DNA of 64,000 nt. Source: JAFDWR01 sp038216655 (lineage in GTDB: Bacteria > Armatimonadota > Fimbriimonadia > Fimbriimonadales > Fimbriimonadaceae). The notes under the pieces are model-generated. The model was not told the DNA's origin. It worked only from the letters and a program-made list of their open reading frames with translations, and searched no databases. The translations under genes were made by a program, and so were the position numbers. The stretch's first letter is position 1. Every line of letters begins with the position of its first letter. This document shows positions 25,836-34,692 of the stretch, one piece after another. Location: the NCBI GenBank assembly GCA_038216655.1, contig JBBQPZ010000012.1:1-64000 (forward strand). Direction: 5' to 3'.

Positions 25836-27029
25836 ATGAAGTACAAGGTTGCTTATCTCGTCTCGCATCCGATTCAATATCAGTCCCCGCTGCTGCGTCG
25901 ACTCGCCGCCCAGCCATGGATCGAGCTCAAGGTCCTCTACATGACCGACTTCTCGTTGCAGGGGTATGTGGATGACGGCTTCGGTCGGAAGCTTCAGTGG
26001 GACATTCCGCTCGTTGGCGGGTTTGAGCACGAAGTGCTTCCCGCAAAGGTGCCGCATCAGATGATCGGGCCGCGGACGCCGGTCAATCTGCAGGTCAAAG
26101 AACGAATCCAAGCTGGCCGGTACGACGCCCTGATCACCCACGGCTATTCGCATCCCTCCAGCATCAAAGCGATCCTCGCCGCAAAGAAGGCAGGGGCGAA
26201 GGTTCTGGTCCGCGCCGAGTCACAAATCGGAGCCGTTGAAGGGACCGGCGTCAAACGCAAGATCAAAGAGGCAGTGGTTCGCGCCCTCTTCCGGAAAGTC
26301 GATGCCTTCCTCACCGTCGGCACGCGCAACGCCGCCTACTATCGTTCGCTCGGAATCTCGCCGGACAAGATGTTCCGCGTCCCCTACGCGGTTGACAACG
26401 ACTTCTTCCGGGATCGGTCCATCGAGGCGCACCCTAATCGCGAGGAGCTACGAGCCTCGCTCGGGTTGGAGCCCGGCCGATCGATCTTCCTCTTCGCCTC
26501 GAAGCTGCTCCATTGGAAGCGGATCACCGACCTGTTCCGCGCCTATTCGAAGCTGTCGGAGGACGGCAAAGAGCCCCATCCGTATCTCGTGATCGTCGGC
26601 GACGGGGAAGACATGCCGTGGCTAAAGGCCGAAGTCGAGAAGACCGGTTGGTCCTCCGTCAAGTTGCTCGGCTTCCGAAACCAGACCGAACTGCCCGCGC
26701 TCTTCGACCTATGCGATGTGTTCGTGCTCCCCTCCCACAAAGAGCAATGGGGGCTGGTTGTGAACGAAGTCATGAACGTCGGCAAGCCGGTCATCGTCAG
26801 CACTGAGGTCGGATCGGCGTCGGACCTCGTTGAGGATGGGGTGAGCGGGTTCATTTTCGAAGCCCTGAACGTGGACGACCTGGCCAATACCATGCGCGAG
26901 TCAGTCAGTGATCTGCCCCGCCTGCAGCGCATGGGAGAAGTGGCCAAGAAGAAGATCGCGAAATGGAGCTTCGACGAGGACATCGAAGGGATCCGTCAGG
27001 CACTCGAAGCGACCCTCGGCAAGCGCTAG
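25836..27029 (+). CDS. Glycosyltransferase family 4
   Basis: The protein has 397 residues and a GT-B fold. The N-terminus is KVAYLVSHPIQYQSPLLRRL, typical of family 4 enzymes in polysaccharide clusters. The donor domain has FLFASKLLHWKRI, LVIVGDGED and LLGFRNQTELPALF, with the binding-site glutamates in LPSHKEQWGLVVNEVMNVG. Donor and acceptor are unknown. The ATG at 25836 is used. Its stop codon overlaps the stop of the convergent acetyltransferase gene in a shared CTAG. Confidence 0.9.
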   Translation: MKYKVAYLVSHPIQYQSPLLRRLAAQPWIELKVLYMTDFSLQGYVDDGFGRKLQWDIPLVGGFEHEVLPAKVPHQMIGPRTPVNLQVKERIQAGRYDALITHGYSHPSSIKAILAAKKAGAKVLVRAESQIGAVEGTGVKRKIKEAVVRALFRKVDAFLTVGTRNAAYYRSLGISPDKMFRVPYAVDNDFFRDRSIEAHPNREELRASLGLEPGRSIFLFASKLLHWKRITDLFRAYSKLSEDGKEPHPYLVIVGDGEDMPWLKAEVEKTGWSSVKLLGFRNQTELPALFDLCDVFVLPSHKEQWGLVVNEVMNVGKPVIVSTEVGSASDLVEDGVSGFIFEALNVDDLANTMRESVSDLPRLQRMGEVAKKKIAKWSFDEDIEGIRQALEATLGKR

Positions 27030-27586
27030 CTCTCGCGCATCAACCGCGGCTTCAAGGGCTTGCACGGGGAACCCGCACAGACCATCCACTCGGGCATGTC
27101 TTTGGTGACCACGGATCGGGCGCCGATCACCGCTCCCGCCCCGATCTCTACCCCGGGACCGATGAATGCCTCCGTGCAAATCCACGCCCGTTCGCCGATC
27201 GTGATTGGCAAGCTGTAGAGCTGGAACGCAGGGTCCTCGTAGTCATGAGTCCCCGCGCAGAGGTGCGCGCCCTGACTCACGATCGCATGTTCGCGAATGG
27301 TGATCGTAGCCATCGAATACAAGTTCGCGTCATCCCCGACGGCGGCAAAATCCTCAAGCACGAGATTCCACGGAGCCCAGATGCGCGCCTTGCCGTACAC
27401 ATGAACGCTTCGCCCGACCTTTGCCCCGAAGAGCCTCAGTAACGCCGCGCGCCAACCGTGAAGCGGCCGGGGGCTGAGACGGAAGAAGATCGCGTAGGAG
27501 AGATTCCAAACCGCCCGGCGGACCCGGTTGCCCAGAGTGAAGCTGGGCTCCATGATCCCCGATTTAACTTTGCGAATCTCGCTCAT
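27026..27586 (-). CDS. Left-handed beta-helix acetyltransferase (WcaF-like)
   Basis: The product has 186 residues. An N-terminal helical region resembles colanic acid acetyltransferase WcaF. The hexapeptide-repeat beta-helix covers about residues 60-170, with isoleucine-rich repeats such as ITIREHAIVSQGAHLCAGTHDY (read across several coils), the catalytic His in AGTHDYED, and GPGVEIGAGAVIGARSVV. It probably O-acetylates a surface sugar using acetyl-CoA. The ATG at 27586 overlaps the upstream glycosyltransferase stop by ATGA. It is the last gene of the long minus-strand operon starting with wzc. Confidence 0.9.
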   Translation of the reverse strand: MSEIRKVKSGIMEPSFTLGNRVRRAVWNLSYAIFFRLSPRPLHGWRAALLRLFGAKVGRSVHVYGKARIWAPWNLVLEDFAAVGDDANLYSMATITIREHAIVSQGAHLCAGTHDYEDPAFQLYSLPITIGERAWICTEAFIGPGVEIGAGAVIGARSVVTKDMPEWMVCAGSPCKPLKPRLMRES

Positions 27587-28761
27587 TTGCTCTGTCCTTC
27601 TAGGCCGTAGGCTTCGAGAAGCTTGCGTGCGGCGATCGAGATTTCGAATCGTTCCTCGAAGCACCTTCGCGCAATCGGACGCATCGCGGCCCGCTCGGCA
27701 ATCAGTTTGGACACCCATTGTGTAAGGAGCCTGTCCGCTCCCGCCTGGTCGTCCGGAGTGGCGAGTCCCGCCCCGTCCCCCACGATCTCGCGCCAGATAT
27801 TGACCTTGTTCGAGAGCAACACCGGCGTGCCGCAGGACAACGCCTCCGCCACCGCCACGCCGAAGTTCTCCTGGTGCGAGGTCAATGTGAACGCCTCGGC
27901 GCTGAGGAAGGCCATCCACTTGACATCCCCGGAGATCATGCCTGTCCAGTGGACGCGATCCGCAACGCCGAGTTCCCGAGCCATCGCCTCCAACTCCTTC
28001 TGCCAACCGGTCTGGTCGGGCCCCGCCATCACAAGGTCCAGGTCGGTCTCCTTCCTCGCAATCTTGGCAAAGGCGCGGATCAGCAGGTCGCACCCCTTCT
28101 TCTCATGGATTCGGCTCAGGAAGAGAAGGTAGCGGCGGTCCCTAAGCTTAGGAAAAGCGTCGAGAAAAGCGGTGCCGCCCGTCTCCCGAATCTCAGCGGG
28201 GACGCCCGCGGTACCGTAGCCGACGACCTTCTCGGTGAACCGGTAGGGCCAAAACGCGTTCTGACTCTGGATACGCTCCTCCTCACAGGTGAACAGTACG
28301 CTCTTCGCATGCCTGAGCACCTTGCTCTGAAACGCCCACCAAAAGACCTGTTTCTTGACGTGCTTGAGTGGATAACGCCGCCTGAACCAGCCGTCGAGCA
28401 TCCCGTGAGTGAACACGAAGTACGGCCGCTTGTGGGCCGCGCGAGTCTTCATCACCGCGACCCCGTTGTACTGCCACAGCCCATCCACAACGATCGCGTC
28501 ATATTCATGGCCGTGATCACGCAGCCAGTCGTCCAAGCCGGGGCAGTAACCGAACTTGCCTTGCCCAGGTCCGACCGCATGAACGGGGAAGGGAAGAGAA
28601 GAGAGGAAGGGAGCCCCAGGTGCATCCATCGAGACTGCCTCGATATCGACCCCGAACTCCTGCAGCGATCGCGCAAGCTGGCATAGACCCTCGATGGGAC
28701 CCCCTAACGAGAGATCGCAACTTGGAATCGCGTGGAGGATCCGGTGTCGCTTCTGGCTCAT
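27583..28761 (-). CDS. Glycosyltransferase family 4
   Basis: The protein has 392 residues, GT-B type. The acceptor-side domain begins HRILHAIPSCDLSLGGPIEGL, and FTHGMLDGWFRRRY follows. The donor half has LLFLSRIHEKKGCDLL, VMAGPDQTGWQ, and the family glutamates in TLTSHQENFGVAVAEALSCG. Enzymes with this HGMLDPW-like motif are common in exopolysaccharide clusters. The ATG at 28761 overlaps the upstream stop by ATGA and the stop overlaps the acetyltransferase start, so translation is coupled on both sides. Substrates are unknown. Confidence 0.9.
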   Translation of the reverse strand: MSQKRHRILHAIPSCDLSLGGPIEGLCQLARSLQEFGVDIEAVSMDAPGAPFLSSLPFPVHAVGPGQGKFGYCPGLDDWLRDHGHEYDAIVVDGLWQYNGVAVMKTRAAHKRPYFVFTHGMLDGWFRRRYPLKHVKKQVFWWAFQSKVLRHAKSVLFTCEEERIQSQNAFWPYRFTEKVVGYGTAGVPAEIRETGGTAFLDAFPKLRDRRYLLFLSRIHEKKGCDLLIRAFAKIARKETDLDLVMAGPDQTGWQKELEAMARELGVADRVHWTGMISGDVKWMAFLSAEAFTLTSHQENFGVAVAEALSCGTPVLLSNKVNIWREIVGDGAGLATPDDQAGADRLLTQWVSKLIAERAAMRPIARRCFEERFEISIAARKLLEAYGLEGQSK

Positions 28762-29783
28762 CCTTCATCTCCCAAGGCAATCCTCATCAGCTTCGCGATC
28801 GTCTTCTCGTTGGTGTGCCCGTTTGCCAAGGCTCGCTGGTGACCGGCCGCCGCGATCCGGGACCGGCGCTCATCGTCCTTAAGCAAATCGTTGCACTTCT
28901 GGGCGCATTCCTCGGCCGTGCTCCAGAAGATCGCTTCCTCGTCCTCTTCGTACAAGTACAGGTGCTCAGACGTTCGCTCCGCGCAAAACAGCGCGCCCAT
29001 CGCGGGGATCTCCAGCGATCGCGTCGTATGCAGATCGCGGTTGCGGGCGGAGAGCAGCCCAAGCGGAATCTTCGAAGCCAGAATCGCGGCGGAGTATTCG
29101 TCGTCGCGGGTCGTGCCGGGGCCTTTCCAGGCAGGCTCAAGCAACGGCCACTCCTTGCGACGGTCCCACATGTTGCCAAAGATCGACAGCGGTACCCCCA
29201 GTGAGAGGAGCGTCGTCATGAACTTGGCCCGGTCGTCCAGCGCCGTCCCCACGAACACGACCTCGGAACCCCACTTAGCCCGCTCGTCAGCCGTAATCTC
29301 GCGCGGAGCGTGGGCGACTTCGTCGGAGCTCCGATAAACGTGCTCGACACGCCGCGCTCCCCGATCTTTCGCCTCCCGGATGTTCTCGACTCGTACGACC
29401 GCAACAAGGTCGTAGGCGGGGACCGCAGCGAGATAAGTCAGCCACGAAGCGCGGTCGCGCTTGCCGAACGGGTCGTCGTGGTTGTAGTTCAGAATCGCCT
29501 TAGCGCGCTTGCGGAGGTCTCGAATCAGATTAGGTCCGACGTAGCGACCCCCATCGACCCAAACCAGGTCGAACTCCTCTTCACCGAGCTGAGCAAGAAT
29601 CTTCGCCCCCACGGCTTTGTGGCAAAACTTCCCACCCGTCTCATAGTGAAACTTGGCCGCGAGCTTCCCAGAAGGCACGAAGGACTCCGGCTCGATCAGG
29701 CGGGCAGTATGGCCCAGCCGCGTCATCGCATTGAAGCGGTGAAGGGAAGTGCCAGAATTCGCGCCGAGGTAGAGCAGGTTCAT
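28758..29783 (-). CDS. CgeB-like glycosyltransferase
   Basis: The product has 341 residues and resembles the CgeB/DUF3880 group of GT-B-like glycosyltransferases. Features are a short Rossmann start (MNLLYLGANSGTSLHR), YNHDDPFG, VVFVGTALDDR and a C-terminal donor region with TTRSLEIPAMGALFCAERT, followed by LYLYEEDEEAIFW. CgeB proteins decorate spore or surface glycoproteins and glycans. The start at 29783 overlaps the upstream stop by ATGA. It is in the middle of the minus-strand glycosyltransferase operon. The acceptor is unknown. Confidence 0.82.
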   Translation of the reverse strand: MNLLYLGANSGTSLHRFNAMTRLGHTARLIEPESFVPSGKLAAKFHYETGGKFCHKAVGAKILAQLGEEEFDLVWVDGGRYVGPNLIRDLRKRAKAILNYNHDDPFGKRDRASWLTYLAAVPAYDLVAVVRVENIREAKDRGARRVEHVYRSSDEVAHAPREITADERAKWGSEVVFVGTALDDRAKFMTTLLSLGVPLSIFGNMWDRRKEWPLLEPAWKGPGTTRDDEYSAAILASKIPLGLLSARNRDLHTTRSLEIPAMGALFCAERTSEHLYLYEEDEEAIFWSTAEECAQKCNDLLKDDERRSRIAAAGHQRALANGHTNEKTIAKLMRIALGDEG

Positions 29784-30931
29784 CGCTTGCTTGTCATCTC
29801 CACCAATCTCCGCTCGATCGTTTCGCCGTAAGTATTCCAGCCGCCGATCGAGTCGATCACTTTTCGCGCCGCGCGTGCCATCTCATCGCGTTGCTCAGGG
29901 TTATCGGCAAGGAGTTGCAACGCCTGTGCCAAGGCGTCCGAATTCGCGTACGGGACGATGAATCCTTGCTGGCCGTCTTCGTAGAGGTCCCTCGCGCCGG
30001 TGTGGTCGCTGGCAACGACCGGACAGCCACACGCCATCGCCTCCGCCATCACAAGCCCGAAGCCGTCCTGGACGCTGGGCAGGGCGAGAACATGGCTTCG
30101 GCTCATCCATTCGCGAACCTGGGCGCGCGGCTGCAGGCCCACAACCAGGACATCCCCGTGCTTGGCTTCCTGATCAATCAGCGCCTGCACCTCCGCCTGG
30201 ATCGCCCCGACCAGCACGAGCCGCTTCTTAGAGTGCTGCAGGGCGCGAAAGGCCTTGAGCAGGTAGGGCGTACCCTTCTGAAAACTGGCCGCGCCGACAA
30301 ACAGAACGTCAAACGCCCCCGCCTTGGGTGCCTCGCCTTCGCCAAAACTTCCGAGGTCGACCCCGTATGGAAGAAAAAGCAGCTTCTCGGGAGCAATCCC
30401 GCGCTCGATAAAGCTCTCGCGGGCGAACGTGGAGGGAGTCAGGATCAGGTCGGCCTGCGCGTATTCGCGCTCCTCCTTCTCGATCACCCGCGGGTCGATA
30501 CCCTCGTAAGGAACGCCCGCCGCCTCGAACTCCTTGCGTAGCAGGTCATCCTGCACGCGGATATGGGCACTGCCCCGGTCACAGACGTGCAGACCCCCAC
30601 TCTCCTGGGCGCGCTTGCCGCTGTAGAGACCCGCCGAGGAAAGGCCGATGTAGACGTCGCACTCGGGCATCCGTCGAGCGATATGCCGGTCCAGCGACTC
30701 GCACGTACGCCACTGCATTGCCCGGGCGGCCTTGGCCGACCGAATCCCCAGCCGACCCATGAGGAGCAAAGAAACCTGAACCCACGGAAAGCAATCCACC
30801 TTCTCGCGGGCGATCCCCTCGCCCTTGAGCTTAACCCACGGATACGAAGTGAAGACCTGCTTGAGCATCCCCCTCGCCTCGAGTTGACGGGCGAGGTCGA
30901 AGGTGTGGAACTTGCCGAGGGTCCCCAGCAC
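29780..30931 (-). CDS. Glycosyltransferase family 4
   Basis: The protein has 383 residues, GT-B fold. It has GKFHTFDLARQLEARG at the start, IGLSSAGLYSGKRAQ, and the donor domain LFVGAASFQKGTPYLL, LVLVGAIQAEV and LPSVQDGFGLVMAEAMACG with the two glutamate-like binding positions. The first usable start is GTG at 30931, 22 bases after the flippase stop. The open frame continues a few codons upstream without ATG. It is coupled to the CgeB-like gene downstream. Substrates are unknown. Confidence 0.87.
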   Translation of the reverse strand: MLGTLGKFHTFDLARQLEARGMLKQVFTSYPWVKLKGEGIAREKVDCFPWVQVSLLLMGRLGIRSAKAARAMQWRTCESLDRHIARRMPECDVYIGLSSAGLYSGKRAQESGGLHVCDRGSAHIRVQDDLLRKEFEAAGVPYEGIDPRVIEKEEREYAQADLILTPSTFARESFIERGIAPEKLLFLPYGVDLGSFGEGEAPKAGAFDVLFVGAASFQKGTPYLLKAFRALQHSKKRLVLVGAIQAEVQALIDQEAKHGDVLVVGLQPRAQVREWMSRSHVLALPSVQDGFGLVMAEAMACGCPVVASDHTGARDLYEDGQQGFIVPYANSDALAQALQLLADNPEQRDEMARAARKVIDSIGGWNTYGETIERRLVEMTSKR

Positions 30932-30953
30932 GACCGAGGGGCGGTTCGACTCG

Positions 30954-32381
30954 CTAATCCGCGCCCACCTTGGCGGTTCTCAGCCGGAAAAAGATCCGCA
31001 CCTGCTCCAGCGCCCACCGTGAAGGAGGAGTCAGCACGGTCTTGAAGAACGTGGCCTGCCGGTCGCGGACGAGGGACACGGAGATATTCACGACCACAAC
31101 CACCATGCAAGCCTCGGAAATGAGAAGTGCGGCGGCGACGCCGTGCATCCCCAGCGCGGTTCCCATTGCGTAAGAAAGCCCGACGGTAGCGGTCGATATC
31201 AGAACATACAGCAGAGCCAGCTTGCTGTGCCGATTGAACGATACCGGCACGACGTAGCTGATCGACCAGAGGCTATAAAGCACGCTGACGCCGAGCAGCC
31301 AGAGGAGAAGGCCGTAGTCAAGCTGGACGCGGTGCCGAGTCCACGCCCCGTGAATCCACGGCCCGGCCGTCGCCAGGCCAAGTGCGGCGAAGCAGGCCAC
31401 CCAGAGCCCAACTTGGCAAGCCCGTCGATGAAGGCGCGCGGCAAGCTCGTAATCCTGAGCGCCGAAGGCGCGGGAGAGCTCATCCCAAGCCACGTTTGAG
31501 ACGATCGTCGCGAGTTGGTAGGCGGTGCGGGCGAGGGTCCGCACAATCGTGAAGGCGGTGACCGCTTCAGGACCGAACAGACGACCCACCACGAACAGCA
31601 CGCCCTGAAGGTTCATCGCCTGGCCGATGGGGAAGGCGTTGAAGGTGAGCGCGGGGACGAGCATGGTCTTGATCGCGGTCCGATCCGCGTCCTTGATCCC
31701 GGCTTTGAGCCAGGGCACCAGCTTGCGGACGTGCAGGTGCTGCAGCAAGACCCCCACAATGCGAACCCCAAGCATCGACGCGGCGACCGCGACGATTCCG
31801 CCGTGCATGACCAGCACCACCGCGGTGGCGATAAACTCGCCGACGCGCAGCAGGTTGTTGGCCATCGTGCCCGCGGCAAAATGGCCGGAGCAACGGTAAG
31901 CGGCAAAGTAGATACCGGTGAACTGGGTGAGGATTACCCACACCACCATCAGGAGTAGCGCCAACCGGGCGTCGGCGAGGCTCAGAAGGGTCAGGCCAAA
32001 GATCCGATCGATGGGGAGCAGGAAGATCGCCGGGAACGAGACGAGGGCGATCACCGCGCAGGTGCCGAGGACAAACAGGAACGTGGAGTGGTAGATGCGC
32101 TGAACTTCGGGACGACGATTCGCGCTTTCCAGCATCGTCATCTCGTTCGCCGCGGCGGTGCCAAAGCTCAGATCCGAAATCTGCAGGTACGCGGGAACTG
32201 CGCTGAGCAGGAGCCACTCGCCCATGAGGCTCTTCCCCCAGAAGGTCAGAAAGAGCGGTATTTGAATGAGCTGGATCAGCAGGCTCGTGGCCTGCCCCAT
32301 GCTCTGCGCCATCAGCCCTTTCACCAGGCGATGGCGCAGCGACGTCTTCCGCGAACCGGCTTCGACGTCAACTTCGTTCAT
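30954..32381 (-). CDS. Wzx-type polysaccharide flippase (MOP superfamily)
   Basis: The protein has 475 residues and about twelve to fourteen membrane helices. The layout fits the oligosaccharide flippase branch of the MOP exporter superfamily, which moves undecaprenyl-linked repeat units across the inner membrane. Typical features are the N-terminal GQATSLLIQLIQIPLFLTFW helix, then LSFGTAAANEM and polar residues within helices. The ATG at 32381 has GGGAG six bases upstream; the TTG before it is ignored. It lies 15 bases after the wzc-like gene. No sequence motif gives the sugar specificity. Confidence 0.85.
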   Translation of the reverse strand: MNEVDVEAGSRKTSLRHRLVKGLMAQSMGQATSLLIQLIQIPLFLTFWGKSLMGEWLLLSAVPAYLQISDLSFGTAAANEMTMLESANRRPEVQRIYHSTFLFVLGTCAVIALVSFPAIFLLPIDRIFGLTLLSLADARLALLLMVVWVILTQFTGIYFAAYRCSGHFAAGTMANNLLRVGEFIATAVVLVMHGGIVAVAASMLGVRIVGVLLQHLHVRKLVPWLKAGIKDADRTAIKTMLVPALTFNAFPIGQAMNLQGVLFVVGRLFGPEAVTAFTIVRTLARTAYQLATIVSNVAWDELSRAFGAQDYELAARLHRRACQVGLWVACFAALGLATAGPWIHGAWTRHRVQLDYGLLLWLLGVSVLYSLWSISYVVPVSFNRHSKLALLYVLISTATVGLSYAMGTALGMHGVAAALLISEACMVVVVVNISVSLVRDRQATFFKTVLTPPSRWALEQVRIFFRLRTAKVGAD

Positions 32382-32396
32382 CAACTCTCCCGATCG

Positions 32397-34490
32397 TTAG
32401 GCCGAGGCCTCTTCGGACGAGTAGAAGTACGGCACGTCGCTGGACGCGCTGCTGGAATCATTGAGCACCACACCGAGGAGGCGTGAGTTCGTTCGGCGAA
32501 GCATGTCGGCACAGTAGCGGAGCGCGTTTCGCTTGGTGACTCCCTTCTTGGCCACGAGAATGACCGAGTTGGCGATCTTCGCGATGGCGCGTCCATCCGC
32601 ATACCGAAGCAGCGACGGACTGTTGAACACAATCGCATCGGCACGTCGGGTGAGTTCCGCGTGGAGCGCGGCCATCTCCGGCGAGGTGAGCAACTGAAGC
32701 GGATTTTCGTGTGGCGTACCGGCCGGGATAACCGAAAGATGGCTGTTGGCAGTGGTGTGCAGCACTTGGTCCAGCGTCGCTTTGCCCATCAAGTAATCGG
32801 ACAGACCCGGCGACTCAGGGATGCCTGCCATGCCGTGGATCGTCGGCTTGCGCAGATCGGCGTCCACGAGGATCGTGTTGCGCAGATCGCGAGCCGCTTC
32901 AACGGCGACGTTGTAAGCAAGCTCGGCGCGGCCTTCACTTGCCGTGGGGCTGGTGAGCGCGATTGACTCGACGAACCCATCCTTCGAGCTATCCAGCGAG
33001 AACCGCAGAGAACGGTAGCTCTCCAGCGCGGTGGATTGGCCGCGTTCGGTGCCGGGAACCAGGGCGAGCGGTCGCTCTGCCTGCGGCACGCGGCCAAGGG
33101 CGAGGATTCCGCAGGACTCCTGGATCTGGTCCATCGTGTAAACGCGATCGTCGGTTCGATCCCGGATCACCGCGGAGACGAGGCCGAGGATCACGCCAAG
33201 GAACAGACCGATCAGGATGCTGCGCATGAGGCGCGGGCTGACCTGTTCGGCGGAAGTGGTCGATAGCGTGGTGATCGGAGGCTTGACCGATTTGCTTCGC
33301 AGCGTGAGTTCGTCAAGCTGCCGCGAGTAGTTCACAACCTTGGAATATTGAAGGTCGCGGTCGCGCTCCAGCTTGGATCGCTCGGTCTGAGCCTTGGTAA
33401 AGGATTCGAGGCCACCCTTTTCCTTGTCGACAACCGATTGGAGAGACGCCACCGTTGCCTGGGCGGAACTCAAGTCGGCCTGGGCTTCCGTCTTCATCCG
33501 GTCGTAGATCTGGATGTCGGGATTGGTGATGCTTTGATTCCGGTCGTCGGTCGCATCCATGTTCTTAAGAAATTCCTGCTCGGTACGGATCTGCTCCTTG
33601 AGGGCGATCACGTCCGGGTGGGTCGAGTCGTAGCGAGACTCATAATCGGCCAGCTTGGACTTGAGCGACGCGATGATTCGCTTCTGATCCAGTTTGCGAT
33701 CGGTATTGGTTGCCGTCGATTTTTGGTAGATCGTGGGCTGTAGATCACGCCGGGACCGGCTGACCGAGTCGAGCCGCTCTTGCGCGCCCGCCTGTCGAGC
33801 CTTCGCTTCGTTTAACTGGAACTCAGCCGTCCGCAACCTCGCCTGTCGCTCGTCTTCCGCACCCTTGTTTCCGACCACAGAATTCGATTCTCGAGCCTGC
33901 TTTTCGTTGAAATCAGCCAACTTCTTGTCGATGTCGGTGAGCGCCGTTTGCTCTTTCTGCACGGTTGCCGTCAACGATTGGATACGCGTGTTGACCGCTC
34001 CATTCTGCAGATTAATCAAGTAGTTGTTGTAGGAATCCGGTAGCCGCTCCGCAATCTTGAGGGTGTTGTCCTTGTTCGGCAGACTTACATCGACGTTAAT
34101 GATGTTGCTGGAACCAACCTGCTTGACAACGATCATGTTGCCCTCGATGTCATCCGCCGTGGGAGGCGGAACGCCGGCTGCAATGAACACGTCACTCAGA
34201 ACCTTCGGGCTTTGCAGCATGCCAAGCTGGCTCTCGATATCGGGTGCCGCATTCGGCATCGAAACCATGTTCACCGGGTCCGTATCAATACGGTTCTCGT
34301 TGTTGCCGTGGGCATCGACAAGGATGCGCACCGACGACCGGTACATCGGCGTGGCGATCATCGACATGCCGATTGCCCCGGCGATGCCAAGCAACACGCA
34401 GAAGATGACGAGCCCCTTCCTGCGCTTCAGGATGCGCATGAAGTCGCGGAGCTGGAGCTCCGGTCGATTTGCTGAGTTATCTGCCGTCAT
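32397..34490 (-). CDS. Wzc-like polysaccharide co-polymerase with degenerate tyrosine-kinase domain
   Basis: The product has 697 residues from the ATG at 34490. A Wzz domain with TM1 (about 27-45) leads to a long periplasmic coiled coil (about 165-405) and TM2 (about 422-443). A cytoplasmic BY-kinase-like domain follows (about 490-690). The domain keeps the Walker A' motif VDADLRKP (542-549). The P-loop region reads SPTASEGRAELAYN (514-527) without GKS/T, and the Walker B position reads IVFNSPS instead of a DTPP-type motif. The C-terminal Tyr cluster is minimal. It should set chain length but probably not phosphorylate. It heads the wzc-wzx-GT operon. Confidence 0.87.
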   Translation of the reverse strand: MTADNSANRPELQLRDFMRILKRRKGLVIFCVLLGIAGAIGMSMIATPMYRSSVRILVDAHGNNENRIDTDPVNMVSMPNAAPDIESQLGMLQSPKVLSDVFIAAGVPPPTADDIEGNMIVVKQVGSSNIINVDVSLPNKDNTLKIAERLPDSYNNYLINLQNGAVNTRIQSLTATVQKEQTALTDIDKKLADFNEKQARESNSVVGNKGAEDERQARLRTAEFQLNEAKARQAGAQERLDSVSRSRRDLQPTIYQKSTATNTDRKLDQKRIIASLKSKLADYESRYDSTHPDVIALKEQIRTEQEFLKNMDATDDRNQSITNPDIQIYDRMKTEAQADLSSAQATVASLQSVVDKEKGGLESFTKAQTERSKLERDRDLQYSKVVNYSRQLDELTLRSKSVKPPITTLSTTSAEQVSPRLMRSILIGLFLGVILGLVSAVIRDRTDDRVYTMDQIQESCGILALGRVPQAERPLALVPGTERGQSTALESYRSLRFSLDSSKDGFVESIALTSPTASEGRAELAYNVAVEAARDLRNTILVDADLRKPTIHGMAGIPESPGLSDYLMGKATLDQVLHTTANSHLSVIPAGTPHENPLQLLTSPEMAALHAELTRRADAIVFNSPSLLRYADGRAIAKIANSVILVAKKGVTKRNALRYCADMLRRTNSRLLGVVLNDSSSASSDVPYFYSSEEASA

Positions 34491-34692
34491 GGTTTGCCTT
34501 GATTCGTATTGCCGCCGTGAAGCTTGGCTTCCCGGAAGACGCACTCGTGTTTGGCGGCGGATTTAGAGGCCAACCGACGCACCCAACAAGTCCGGTGAGA
34601 ATACCGGATACCGGATGCGACAACCACCTTCTAAGACAAACGTCGGCCAGACATGATTAGTCCCCAGTAAGTCATTATTGGTACAGATTACG

